In this document: piece by piece, positions 8,872 to 17,571 of the stretch | How the letters are laid out: each line of letters begins with the position of its first letter | Position numbering within the stretch: position 1 is the stretch's first letter | Assembly: GCF_002836945.1 (NCBI RefSeq) | Contig: NZ_NIJM01000002.1 | Span: forward strand, 1-64,000 | Length of the DNA stretch: 64,000 nt | Source of the DNA: Shewanella chilikensis | GTDB taxonomy: Bacteria > Pseudomonadota > Gammaproteobacteria > Enterobacterales > Shewanellaceae | Direction of reading: 5' to 3' | The notes under the pieces: model-generated | The model's database searches: none | Told to the model about the DNA's origin: nothing | Seen by the model: the letters and a program-made list of their open reading frames with translations, nothing else | Program-made: the position numbers and the translations under genes

Positions 8872-10926
8872 ATGATGAATAGAAAGCCGCTGGTTATGGC
8901 TATTACTCTGGCATTGGGGACTCCCCTCCTGAGTTTGGCCGCTGTTGCCGAGCAGGTAAAAACAGCTGAATTTGATGAAGTGCTGGTAAGTGCTACCCGC
9001 ATTCAGGAGAAAGTCTCTGAGTCCAGCCGCAGTGCAGTGGTTGTCGGCGAAGAGCAGTTGGCTGAGAAGCAGGGCGACTCGGTGGCCGAAGTGCTCAAAA
9101 CGGAAGCCAACATCAATATCGCCAATGGCCCCAGGGCGTCTGCCCAACAGGTGGAAATTCGTGGCCTCAGTGGCCAGAGAGTATTGCAGACCATAGATGG
9201 TGCCAGGCAAAACACCAGCGCTGGCCATAGAGGCACCTTCTTTATGGATCCTGAGCTGCTCAGTTCTATCGAGGTGGTACGCGGCCCGGCTTCCAGCCTT
9301 TGGGGCAGTGGCGCCATAGGTGGCGTGGTATCACAAAATACCAAGTCGGCAAGAGAGATGCTCGACGAAGGCCAGAGCTTTGGTGGTTATCTCAAGCAAG
9401 GTTATGAAGCCAATGGCCAGCGCAGCAAGAGCAGTGGTGCCATTTATGGTGCCAAGGGCAGTATCGACTGGTTGCTGAACGGCAGCTACAGCGACGGCGA
9501 CAATATCAAGGCCGGTAATGACAATACCCTGGAAAACAGCGCCAGCCGCAGCCGCAGTGGTTTGGCCAAGTTTGGTTGGCAGTTGGACGAGGCACAAAGG
9601 CTGCAGCTTTCCGGCAGGATCAATGAGATCTCCGAGGCCGTGCCCAGCAATCCGGCCACAGGTGTCAGCAATAGTGTGCCTCTGGTGCGCCGTGACAGCA
9701 AAGATTCCAACCTGACCCTGGACTACAGCCTGGCACCAAGGGGCAATGCCTTGCTGGATCTGGATGCCAAGTTCTACTGGAACAAGACAGATTATGATGA
9801 GAATCGCCTGACCAAGGGCCAGTTCGACACCACAGAATATGAAACCCTGGGGTTCAGTATCGCCAATCGCAGTCAATGGCAGGGGCTCAAATTAACCTAT
9901 GGTCTGGATGGCTACCGCGACCAGATAGAAACCTTCCGTGATGACAGCGGCCAGAGCGGTCAGCGTCCCGGCAACATAGATGGTGAGTCTCGGGTGTGGG
10001 GCGCTTTCGTGGCCGCCAATATCGCCCTGGGGGAAAACTGGTCATTGGATCCGGCGCTGCGTTACGACAGCTTTGAAAACGAAAGCAATAACCTGGGTCA
10101 TTCCAGTGATGACGATGCTTTGTCTCCCTCGTTGGCACTGGTGTGGAAGACAGCGCCATGGCTGACACTCAGTGCCCGTTACGATGAAGCCTTCCGCGCG
10201 CCATCAGTGGAGGAGATGTACTCCAGCGGCACTCACTATTGTATTCCATCCATCCCCAATTTCTTGCCCAACGGCCTGTGTAATACCTTCGAGGTCAATG
10301 AAAGCCTCAAGGCTGAAAAGGCCAAGAACAAGGAACTGAAGGCCGATATGCGCTTTGCTGAGCTGGCGGGCAACGATGAGTTGGCGCTGAGCTTGAGTGT
10401 ATTCAGAAACGATGTCGATGACTTTATTGAGCAGCGGGTGACCAATCCATTGCATGGTATTCCCAGGCTTGAGCAGAATACCCGTTGGGATAACGTCGAC
10501 AAGGCCAGGCTGACCGGTTTCGAACTGACGGGGAAGTATCGTATCAATCAGACCCGCTTATCACTCAGCTATGGTCAGACTGAAGGCAAGGACAGGCATG
10601 ACGGAGGTTATCTGGCCAATATTCCGGCCAACAAGCTGGTGCTCGACTTATCGCAAGGGATCATGGCGGGCGATATGAAGCTGGGGACCCGGGTCAGCTA
10701 TAACGCCAGTCAAGACAGGGTGCCTGAAAACAACCCGGTTAACCGCTACCAGGACTACACCCTATGGGATGTGTATCTGGCTTGGGAGCCTGCCATGGGG
10801 GCCTTCGAAGGACTGCGAGTCGACTTTGCCATTGAAAACATTGGCGATGAAGAATACATCCAAGCCTGGCAAACCCTGATGGATCAAGGGCGCAACTTCA
10901 AGCTCTCGGCCCGTTACCGTTTCTGA
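8872..10926 (+). CDS. hugA: TonB-dependent haem receptor HugA/HmuR
   Basis: A 684-residue outer-membrane receptor. A signal peptide ends near residue 26 (LSLAAVAEQ). The TonB box DEVLVSATR is at about 35-43, a plug domain occupies about 45-165 (VRGPASSLWGSGAIGGVV), and a 22-strand barrel ends in the terminal FKLSARYRF. Within the barrel the haem-receptor landmark FRAP is at about 443-446, followed by a GTHYC segment whose histidine is the likely extracellular haem ligand, and NESL in place of the usual NPNL. GAGG lies seven bases before the ATG. It is the first gene of hugA-hutX-hutZ, and Fur control is expected. Confidence 0.95.
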   Translation: MMNRKPLVMAITLALGTPLLSLAAVAEQVKTAEFDEVLVSATRIQEKVSESSRSAVVVGEEQLAEKQGDSVAEVLKTEANINIANGPRASAQQVEIRGLSGQRVLQTIDGARQNTSAGHRGTFFMDPELLSSIEVVRGPASSLWGSGAIGGVVSQNTKSAREMLDEGQSFGGYLKQGYEANGQRSKSSGAIYGAKGSIDWLLNGSYSDGDNIKAGNDNTLENSASRSRSGLAKFGWQLDEAQRLQLSGRINEISEAVPSNPATGVSNSVPLVRRDSKDSNLTLDYSLAPRGNALLDLDAKFYWNKTDYDENRLTKGQFDTTEYETLGFSIANRSQWQGLKLTYGLDGYRDQIETFRDDSGQSGQRPGNIDGESRVWGAFVAANIALGENWSLDPALRYDSFENESNNLGHSSDDDALSPSLALVWKTAPWLTLSARYDEAFRAPSVEEMYSSGTHYCIPSIPNFLPNGLCNTFEVNESLKAEKAKNKELKADMRFAELAGNDELALSLSVFRNDVDDFIEQRVTNPLHGIPRLEQNTRWDNVDKARLTGFELTGKYRINQTRLSLSYGQTEGKDRHDGGYLANIPANKLVLDLSQGIMAGDMKLGTRVSYNASQDRVPENNPVNRYQDYTLWDVYLAWEPAMGAFEGLRVDFAIENIGDEEYIQAWQTLMDQGRNFKLSARYRF

Positions 10927-10937
10927 TGGAGCAACAG

Positions 10938-11486
10938 ATGCAGATAAGCGATACAACAAGGGCGGCCGCTGGCCGCCTGCAGATAGCCGCCGCCATGCTG
11001 GAACACCCTGAATGGTTGCCGGCCGATGCCGCCGCCAATCTTGGGATTTCTGAGCTTGAGGTGGTGCAGGCATTACCGGCCGAGCAGCAGCAATTCTTGC
11101 CGCTGGAATGGTTGGAAGCCCTGTTGCAGGCACTGCCTGAGTGGGGCAAGTTGACCACCATAGTCACAGTTGCCGGGCAGATATTTGAATTTAAAGGCGA
11201 CTTCCCCAAGGGAAAGACGGCTCATGGCTACTTTAACCTCTACAGCAAGGGAGATGGCCTGCATGGCCATCTGAAATTGGAGAATTTCAGTGCCATCGCT
11301 TTGATAAGTCGTCCATTTCGGGGCACTGAAAGCCATTCGATTAACTTCTTTGGCCCTGATGGCGCCATCGTTTTTAAGGTCTATCTGGGCCGGGATCAAC
11401 AACGCAAGCTGCTGCCGCCACAGTTGGCACTGTTTGCCGACTGGCGTCACCGTGGTGAAGTGACAGCAAAAAAGGGGGAAATATGA
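10938..11486 (+). CDS. hutX: haem utilisation carrier protein HutX
   Basis: A 182-residue cytosolic protein of the HutX/HuvX family, which binds haem and passes it to HutZ. Family features are the N-terminal helical part with LEHPEWLPADAAANLGISE and the later KTAHGYFNLYSKGDGLHGHL and SHSINFFGPDGAIVFKVYLG stretches. The frame is open from an ATG that overlaps the hugA stop (10926), but GGAG at 10928-10931 is six bases before the ATG at 10938, which I take as the start. The stop overlaps the hutZ start by four bases. No HutW-type radical-SAM gene accompanies it, unlike Vibrio hutWXZ. Confidence 0.93.
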   Translation: MQISDTTRAAAGRLQIAAAMLEHPEWLPADAAANLGISELEVVQALPAEQQQFLPLEWLEALLQALPEWGKLTTIVTVAGQIFEFKGDFPKGKTAHGYFNLYSKGDGLHGHLKLENFSAIALISRPFRGTESHSINFFGPDGAIVFKVYLGRDQQRKLLPPQLALFADWRHRGEVTAKKGEI

Positions 11487-12016
11487 CCAGTGAGAACCAA
11501 CGCCTGCAGGAAAAACTGCTGCCGGAAATTGAAGAGTTTAAACAGGGGCGCACTACCTTGCAGTTGGCGACCCAGGATGCCAACGGGGTCCCCAATGCCA
11601 GCTATGCGCCGTTCGCGCTAGCCGATGATGGCTTCTATATTCTGGTAAGCGATCTGGCGCGTCACGGTATTAATCTCAAACAGTCACCGCGGGTATCTGT
11701 GATGCTGGTGGAAGACGAAGCCGAGGCGCGCAGCGTGTTTGCCCGCCGTCGCTTGACCTTTGATGCCGCTGCCGAACTGATAGCAAGAGACAGCCCAAGC
11801 TTTGCCAAAGGGGTACAGGTGCTGTCCGGGCGCTTCGGTGAGATGATAGATAACCTGGCGGCATTGACCGATTTCAACCTGTTTAAGCTGGTGCCCGAGC
11901 GCGGTCTCTATGTCAAAGGTTTTGGCCAGGCGTTCAGTCTCAGCGGTGCCGAGTTGTTGGATGTCAACTGGATGCGTGATGGTCACCATGGAACGCCCAA
12001 GGCTGTGTCTGCCTGA
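11483..12016 (+). CDS. hutZ: haem utilisation/degradation protein HutZ
   Basis: A 177-residue protein with the split-barrel (pyridoxamine-phosphate-oxidase-like) fold of HutZ/HugZ. Visible segments are TLQLATQDANGVPNASYAPFA near residue 35-55, the acidic VMLVEDEAEARSVFARRRLT near 78-97, and the C-terminal DGHHGTPK, whose histidine corresponds to the haem-coordinating residue described for Vibrio cholerae HutZ. It accepts haem from HutX and is thought to open the ring and release iron. It is the last gene of the operon; a small GC-rich hairpin without a T tract follows at 12029-12042. Confidence 0.93.
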   Translation: MTSENQRLQEKLLPEIEEFKQGRTTLQLATQDANGVPNASYAPFALADDGFYILVSDLARHGINLKQSPRVSVMLVEDEAEARSVFARRRLTFDAAAELIARDSPSFAKGVQVLSGRFGEMIDNLAALTDFNLFKLVPERGLYVKGFGQAFSLSGAELLDVNWMRDGHHGTPKAVSA

Positions 12017-12078
12017 ACTGGACTCATCGGCGCTTTGGCGCCACAATCCTGATTAATAGTCACTGTCTGGATTTTCTA

Positions 12079-13872
12079 TTGTCTGCTCCTCAAATCGCTT
12101 CGGCTCGGATCCTGCCCTGGATCCTGAGCTTTCTTAAGCCTTATCGTTTGCGGGTTGCCCTGGCGCTGCTGTTTTTGCTGCTGGGGTCATTGGCCTGGCT
12201 GGCTCTGGGGCAAGGGGTTCGCTTGATAGTGGATGAGGGCTTTATGGCCGACAACTCGGGCCGCCTCAACGAAATTGTGTTGTTTATTCTGGGGATCACC
12301 CTGGTCAGTGCCGTGGCCGTGTTCTGCCGCTTTTATCTGATGACCTGGCTCGGTGAGAAAGTCAGCAACGATATTCGCCGCTTGGTGTATCACAGGTTAC
12401 TGGAACAAAGCCCGGTGTTTTTCGCCCGCTTGCGCACCGGGGAAATCATCTCCCGTTTCACCGCCGACAGTACTCTGTTGCAGACAGTTATCGGTTCTAG
12501 CCTGTCGATGGCACTGCGATCTTCAGTGACCACTATAGGTGGCTTGGTGATGATGGCTTTTACCAGCATCAAGCTCACGGCCTTGGTGCTGCTGGCCGTA
12601 CCGCTGGTGTTGGTGCCTGTAGGTTTGCTTGGGCGGCGGGTACGCAAGCTTGCGCGCACCAGTCAGGACAGTGTCGCCGATCTCGGTGCCTATGTGGATG
12701 AAACCTTGCATGAGATCCACACGGTACAATCCTATGGTCACGAGGCTCGCGATCGCGACAATTTTGACGGCTACCTGGCGGCGGTGATGCGTGCTGCCAG
12801 TGGCCGCATCCGTTATCGCTCGGCGTTGATCTCCTCTGTCATGTTGCTGACTATCGGTGCCATAGTGGCTGTGACCTGGGTGGGGGCCAGAGACGTAATG
12901 GCCGGTGCGGTCAGCGCCGGTGAGCTGTCGGCATTCATGTTTTACGCCATGATGGTGGCTGGCGCCGTGGCCACCATAAGCGAAGTGATAGGGGATATTC
13001 AGCGGGCTGCCGGTGCCAGTGAACGCTTGATGGAGCTGGCCGAGTCCAAGGCAAATATTGCCGAGCCGGCCAAGCCGCTGGCGCTGCCCAGTCCGCTTAA
13101 GGGAGAACTCAGAATAGAGCAGCTGAGTTTTGCCTATGATGAGGGTGCAGCAGTGCTTGAGGATCTCAATATCCATATTCAACCCGGTGAACGGGTGGCT
13201 CTGGTTGGGCCCAGCGGCGCCGGCAAGAGTACGTTGTTTCAGTTGCTGCAGCGTTTCTATCAGCCGAGTTGCGGCCGCATTCTGCTCGATGGCGTCGATA
13301 TCGCTTCTGTATCATTGGCGAGCCTGAGGGCACAGTTTGCCCTGGTGCCCCAGGAGTCGGTGATCTTTGCCACCAGTGTGCTGGAAAATGTGCGTTATGG
13401 CCGCCCGGAGGCCAGCCTGGAAGAGGTGGTTGCCGCCTGCAAAGGCGCCAGAGCTCATGAATTTATCAGTGAGTTTGCCCAGGGGTATGATACCTATTTG
13501 GGTGAGCGTGGCGTGTGCCTTTCCGGTGGTCAAAAGCAGCGAATTGCCATTGCCCGCGCCATCTTGGCCCGCAGGCCTTTACTGCTGCTCGATGAAGCCA
13601 CCAGTGCCCTGGATGCGGTCAGTGAAGTCAAGGTCAAGCAGGCTTTGGATGAGTTGATGGCGGGACGAACCACTCTCATCATAGCCCACAGGTTGGCGAC
13701 AGTGCTCAATGCCGACCGTATTCTGGTGCTGGAGCGGGGGCGATTATTGGCCAGTGGCAGCCACAGCGAGTTGATGCAAACCAGCCCGCTGTACCGTGAG
13801 TTTGCCAGTCTGCAGTTGCTCGCGCCCGATACTCTGGCCGGGAGCTCACACGAGCCCGGGCAGGCATCATAG
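12079..13872 (+). CDS. MsbA-like ABC exporter (fused permease and ATPase)
   Basis: A 597-residue half-transporter of the ABCB/lipid-A-exporter type. Six transmembrane helices occupy about residues 15-310, then a nucleotide-binding domain follows (about 345-585). Motifs are Walker A LVGPSGAGKSTLF, signature LSGGQKQRIAIARA, Walker B LLLLDEATSALD and the H-loop IAHRLATV. It probably works as a homodimer. The substrate cannot be told; true MsbA normally sits next to lpxK, which is absent, so this is a paralogue. The start appears to be TTG 12079, since no ATG or GTG precedes the conserved ILPWILSFLKPYR segment in frame, and ribosome-site support is weak. Confidence 0.88.
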   Translation: MSAPQIASARILPWILSFLKPYRLRVALALLFLLLGSLAWLALGQGVRLIVDEGFMADNSGRLNEIVLFILGITLVSAVAVFCRFYLMTWLGEKVSNDIRRLVYHRLLEQSPVFFARLRTGEIISRFTADSTLLQTVIGSSLSMALRSSVTTIGGLVMMAFTSIKLTALVLLAVPLVLVPVGLLGRRVRKLARTSQDSVADLGAYVDETLHEIHTVQSYGHEARDRDNFDGYLAAVMRAASGRIRYRSALISSVMLLTIGAIVAVTWVGARDVMAGAVSAGELSAFMFYAMMVAGAVATISEVIGDIQRAAGASERLMELAESKANIAEPAKPLALPSPLKGELRIEQLSFAYDEGAAVLEDLNIHIQPGERVALVGPSGAGKSTLFQLLQRFYQPSCGRILLDGVDIASVSLASLRAQFALVPQESVIFATSVLENVRYGRPEASLEEVVAACKGARAHEFISEFAQGYDTYLGERGVCLSGGQKQRIAIARAILARRPLLLLDEATSALDAVSEVKVKQALDELMAGRTTLIIAHRLATVLNADRILVLERGRLLASGSHSELMQTSPLYREFASLQLLAPDTLAGSSHEPGQAS

Positions 13873-13883
13873 CTGGCTTGATT

Positions 13884-14633
13884 TCAGCGCTTCTGTTTTA
13901 AATAAATGATCAGGCCGCTCACAGACAGTAATAATAAGGCGATCGCCGCCAGATCCATCAGATAACTGCCGGCAGCGCCGAAGATCCGGCCGCTGTGCAG
14001 ATCCTGAAGAACCCTGTGCCAGGACAGGCGGCTGGCGCGAATATCTCCGAGCAATTGCTGCGTTTGTATCTTTGCCCCTTCGAGTGGTTTTATCCAGGGG
14101 AGGGTCACCAGGCTGGTGGCCGCTTGCCAGTCCAGCAGTTCGCTGTCGCTGCGATATTGGCCCAGTGGTGTTTTTAGCCAGACATTGCCGGGCTCGACCG
14201 CCAAGGCGTTTATCTGCGGCGGCAAACCTGTCAGCTCGGTTTGGGTTTCCAGCACAGCAAGATCCTGGCTCAAAATCGTCAAACTGTTTTGGGTCAGCAG
14301 CAGCCACTTGTCTTCAAAGGGAGCCATGGCCAGTATTTCATCTGTTTGCTCGGCTAGCGGTGTGCCGCCTATCCAGGCCTGCCCCTGACTGCTGCCCGCC
14401 AGCGGCTGGGCTTGCCAGATTTTGAAATCTTCCGGGGCGCCAATGCCGTAATAGTCTTGCAGCCATTGCCAGTGCACGCCTTGGGATAGGTTCAGCTCAC
14501 GGCTGTGATTCAAGGCCAGGCCGGTCAGTGTCAGCAGCAACACAAGCACACTGCTGCTGATGCCAATACGTTTGTGCCAGGGGCGCAGGGTGCGCAGGAG
14601 ACGGACTCGAAAGTCCGGATGTTTACGTGTCAT
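13884..14633 (-). CDS. PepSY-associated transmembrane protein
   Basis: A 249-residue inner-membrane protein: one transmembrane helix near residues 23-42 and one near 222-245, flanking a periplasmic domain of about 170 residues. Histidines typical of PepSY_TM proteins sit at the membrane edges: H20 (RPWHKRIG), H43 (LNHSRE), H206 and H213 (WHRVLQDLHSGRIFG). In related proteins such pairs bind haem b or carry electrons across the membrane. Its start overlaps the end of the FMN-binding gene by 11 bases, so it is the third gene of porin-FMN_bind-PepSY. I infer a role in transferring electrons to the flavinylated partner. Confidence 0.85.
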   Translation of the reverse strand: MTRKHPDFRVRLLRTLRPWHKRIGISSSVLVLLLTLTGLALNHSRELNLSQGVHWQWLQDYYGIGAPEDFKIWQAQPLAGSSQGQAWIGGTPLAEQTDEILAMAPFEDKWLLLTQNSLTILSQDLAVLETQTELTGLPPQINALAVEPGNVWLKTPLGQYRSDSELLDWQAATSLVTLPWIKPLEGAKIQTQQLLGDIRASRLSWHRVLQDLHSGRIFGAAGSYLMDLAAIALLLLSVSGLIIYLKQKR

Positions 14634-15174
14634 CTGGGCTCACTGTGTTTTGCAGGCTGAGTTGCCGATCAAGATATAGGGCGATACGGGCCAGTTTGGT
14701 CAGGGCCCTGACGGACAGTGTTGCCCCGGTAATGCCATCTATATGTTTGTCCAGCTGTTTATCTTTTGTGAGTGTCGCCGATTTAAATTGATCGGTAAAG
14801 AAGTCGTGCCTGACCTCATCGCCGCGGCTCTCGCGGTAGATAAGCACCTTGGTGCGATAAATCTGCCCATGGCGCACATGAATGCCCACAGTGATTGGCG
14901 CTTCTTTGCCAATTTCCTCCAGAATCCAGACAGTGTCGTCTCCCTGCTGCCAATAGCGGGTACGCAGCGGCCGAAAATCGTGGGCCAGTATCTCTTCTAT
15001 GACCTGGCGTTGCTCGGCGCTGAACCAAAAAACTTTGGCTTTTGCTTGACCTTTACTTTGGTTTCCCAAGGCCTGGGTGACAAAGTCTGCCGGGCTTTGG
15101 TAAACGCTTTGCGCCGCCTGGGATTGAGTGAGTGGCAGCAAAAACAGTGAGAGTAATGCAATAAGGATCTTCAT
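14623..15174 (-). CDS. periplasmic FMN-binding domain protein (ApbE flavinylation target)
   Basis: A 183-residue exported protein: signal peptide MKILIALLSLFLLPLTQSQA, then an FMN_bind domain. The motif DGITGATLSVRAL near residues 142-154 matches the D-x-x-[ST]-G-A-[ST] site where ApbE attaches FMN covalently to threonine. The frame extends upstream to 15210, but GAGG at a spacing of five and the signal peptide fix the ATG at 15174. It follows the porin by 42 bases and overlaps the PepSY gene. Together with PepSY it looks like an extracytoplasmic flavin electron-transfer pair, plausibly a ferric or haem reductase given the iron-type operator upstream. Confidence 0.87.
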   Translation of the reverse strand: MKILIALLSLFLLPLTQSQAAQSVYQSPADFVTQALGNQSKGQAKAKVFWFSAEQRQVIEEILAHDFRPLRTRYWQQGDDTVWILEEIGKEAPITVGIHVRHGQIYRTKVLIYRESRGDEVRHDFFTDQFKSATLTKDKQLDKHIDGITGATLSVRALTKLARIALYLDRQLSLQNTVSPDDT

Positions 15175-15216
15175 AAGTGCCTCAATGAGGGTGCCCCAGA
15201 GGGCACCCAAAGATCA

Positions 15217-16437
15217 TCAGAACTGATAACCTACACCCAGATTGAAACCATCTGAGTCAGATTTGCCGCCACGTTTTTCGTAGTCGGCCTTGAACACCAC
15301 ATTCTCGTGCAACCAGTAGTTGATACCCACATTGGTTTGAGTTTCTTTGGTATCTTGATTGTCACCGGCATTGTTGTCCCATTCGTTGTAGCGGGCGAAG
15401 ATACCGAACTGCTCGTTAAAGCGGTAGGACGGCTCTATATACCAGCCATTTTGCTTGTCGCGGCCCAGGGCTTCGGCTTCAAATCCATCTATGTCCCACT
15501 CGGCGTAGAGGGCTCTGATGCTGAAGTTTTCTATGTTGTAGATGGCGTGCGCCGACCACATCAGGGCTGAGGCAGTGTCTACATTGGCTTCGCCTTGAGT
15601 CAGATCAGATTGGTACTGAACCGTGGCAGCCAGCTCCAGACCGGGAACGGCTGTGTATTTCACCCGGCCGGTATAGGCCAGATCGTCAGCCTTGGCCTCG
15701 GAAACCTTTTGGCGACCGCTTCTTGGCTTATAGGCATTTTTACCTGTGGTAGGGACATTCAGGCCCGAGGTCACGGCCGCATCGAAGGCCAGGCCGGGAG
15801 CTGCCTGGATATTCATTGCCAAACCCGCTTCCCACCAGGTAGCCGGGAGTATGTCTTTCTCAACCGGGTTACGCTCGACACCATAAAATGCCGGTGGCTC
15901 GTGGGTTTCATTGATGATGCCAACCGGCATCAGGAACAGACCCGCCTTGGCAGTCAGGGCTTCATTGAAGTCGTGCTCTATGTAGGCCTGCTCCAGCTCG
16001 ACTTCGCCATTTTGACCATCGCCTGAGATGGAGTGCTCCACTTCCAGCTCGGAGAAGAAACGGGTGTCTTCGGTAAACTCATGGCCGAAGAAGAGCACGA
16101 AACGGTGGAAGTCGAACTCTTTCTTATCCTCGCCCAGCTTGTTGTCTATGTTGTTGTAGTGCAGCTCACCATAGCCGCCGATAGTGGTGGCGGTTTTTTG
16201 CGGGGTGGCATCTACCACCTCGGCGGTCTGTTCAACCCGCTCAGCGGTTTGTTCGACACGCTCGGCAGTTTGTTGCTGACGCTTTTCGGTTTCTGCCAGA
16301 CGACGCTCCAGATCCTTGAGGACCTTTTGTTGCTGTTCGATGATTTTGCGCAGCTCCTGAGTCTCGTCCGAGGCGAATGCCTGTGGGCCGCACAGGGCAG
16401 TCAGTAGCGCACTGGCAATGAGAGTTTTCTTGATCAT
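15217..16437 (-). CDS. outer-membrane porin with N-terminal coiled coil
   Basis: A 406-residue porin. A signal peptide ends near residue 22 (GPQAFA). It is followed by a coiled coil of about 50 residues with three heptads of the type RVEQTAE. A 16- to 18-strand barrel then starts at TIGGYGELHYNN and ends with the typical terminal phenylalanine (LGVGYQF). The overall shape resembles OprO/OprP and other coiled-coil-anchored porins that trimerise. It is the first gene of a three-gene unit and is preceded by a 27-bp perfect palindrome of Fur-like sequence. The substrate is unknown; the operator suggests an iron-related cargo. Confidence 0.87.
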   Translation of the reverse strand: MIKKTLIASALLTALCGPQAFASDETQELRKIIEQQQKVLKDLERRLAETEKRQQQTAERVEQTAERVEQTAEVVDATPQKTATTIGGYGELHYNNIDNKLGEDKKEFDFHRFVLFFGHEFTEDTRFFSELEVEHSISGDGQNGEVELEQAYIEHDFNEALTAKAGLFLMPVGIINETHEPPAFYGVERNPVEKDILPATWWEAGLAMNIQAAPGLAFDAAVTSGLNVPTTGKNAYKPRSGRQKVSEAKADDLAYTGRVKYTAVPGLELAATVQYQSDLTQGEANVDTASALMWSAHAIYNIENFSIRALYAEWDIDGFEAEALGRDKQNGWYIEPSYRFNEQFGIFARYNEWDNNAGDNQDTKETQTNVGINYWLHENVVFKADYEKRGGKSDSDGFNLGVGYQF

Positions 16438-16837
16438 CTTGGTTCCCGTTGTGATGTTACTGTTGTTGAAATCGGGCGAATTCTAGCAATTGATTTAATA
16501 AATGCAAACGATTTGCATTTATTGTTGTGATCAAAATTAACAAATGTCAGCATCTGTAAACCGAGTTGTTATTGTTGAGGTTTTGCTTGAAAAACTGGCT
16601 TTACAAAGTAAGCTTTTGATCTTTTAAGTAAAGTAGTAAGGCTGTATTTGAGTTGTCCAGGAGAGCTTGGGATCATTTTCAGACAAACTCGCTGAAGTGC
16701 GATTGCTTGATTTTTGAGCGGCTAACCTTGGCCGGAAGCCAAGGCCAACAGATCGGGTGAGTTATTTGTCAAAAGGCGGTTAAACTGGTAGGCCTTTTTA
16801 TTCCGGTTAGCCTTGGCTTTGTGAGTGTTTGAACAAG
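16438..16837. promoter_or_regulatory. divergent porin / DUF3581 regulatory region
   Basis: No gene is visible here. The stretch contains the 27-bp palindrome at 16497-16523 and a GC-rich hairpin at 16726-16744 (CCTTGGC and GCCAAGG around CGGAA). A related CCTTGGC word recurs just before the DUF3581 start. Confidence 0.6.
16497..16523. promoter_or_regulatory. 27-bp perfect palindrome, probable Fur-type operator
   Basis: Arms AATAAATGCAAA and TTTGCATTTATT are perfect 12-base complements around CGA. The central 21 bases match 15 of 20 defined positions of the palindromic Fur consensus. It lies 60-86 bases upstream of the porin start, a usual operator position. A different dimeric repressor cannot be excluded. 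Confidence 0.6.
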
Positions 16838-17569
16838 ATGTTTCTAGTTGATTATTTTAAAAGAGAAAATAACCAAATAACCATAGGCCGTAAGCAGGCC
16901 AGTGATTTTGCCAAGGGAGTAGCAGGGGATTTTAATCCTATCCATGATGAAGATGCCAAACGATTTTGCGTTCCCGGCGATCTGCTGTTTGCCTTGGTGT
17001 TGAACGATTATGGCCTCAGCCGCCGGATGCTGTTCAAGTTTGAAGGCATGGTCGGGGACGGCGTATGTCTGCATTTTCCCGGCAATCAGGGGGCCGAGCT
17101 GGCGATAGAAGATGAGCGCGGCAAACGCTACCTGAATGTCCATCGCGATGGTGAAACGCGCCACTGCGAACGGCAGTTGGAATCCTTTATCCGCAGTTAT
17201 GTGGCTTTTTCCGGCCTCAACTTTACCCATGTTTTGGTGCCTTTGATGCGTGAGCATCAGGTCACCATCAATCCGGCGCGGCCCTTGGTTATCTATGAAA
17301 GCATGGGGTTTGAGCTGGATACCCTGGAGTTTGAGCAGGTTAAACTGGAGCTGATTAACAGCAATCTCAAAGTCGATGGCAAGCGCGGTGATGTGACGCT
17401 GGATTTCGCGCTTATCAGTGATGATAAGCAGGTAGGAACCGGACGTAAAACCTTGGTACTCAGTGGTTTACGTCCTTTCGACGAGGCGGCAGTGGAGGCC
17501 ATGGTCAGTGAGTATCAGGCGCGCCGCGATGGCAGCTGGAATGGCGGCGGCTCGCAGACAAACGCCTGA
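16838..17569 (+). CDS. DUF3581 family protein (MaoC-like motif)
   Basis: A 243-residue cytoplasmic protein of the DUF3581 family, confined as far as I know to Shewanella and neighbours. The N-terminal part has ASDFAKGVAGDFNPIHDEDA followed by a PGDLLFALVL segment. That resembles the D-x-N-P-x-H catalytic stretch of MaoC-type hotdog hydratases, and a second hotdog-like half may occupy residues 120-235. I infer a hydratase or acyl-CoA-binding role; no function is established. The in-frame TTG at 16829 lacks a ribosome site, so ATG 16838 is chosen. It is convergent with the GGDEF gene, with two bases between the stops. Confidence 0.82.
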   Translation: MFLVDYFKRENNQITIGRKQASDFAKGVAGDFNPIHDEDAKRFCVPGDLLFALVLNDYGLSRRMLFKFEGMVGDGVCLHFPGNQGAELAIEDERGKRYLNVHRDGETRHCERQLESFIRSYVAFSGLNFTHVLVPLMREHQVTINPARPLVIYESMGFELDTLEFEQVKLELINSNLKVDGKRGDVTLDFALISDDKQVGTGRKTLVLSGLRPFDEAAVEAMVSEYQARRDGSWNGGGSQTNA

Positions 17570-17571
17570 AT

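Noticed and set aside
12079..13872. True lipid A exporter MsbA
   Set aside because: The fold matches, but lpxK and kdsB, normally beside msbA, are absent, so only a family-level name is given.
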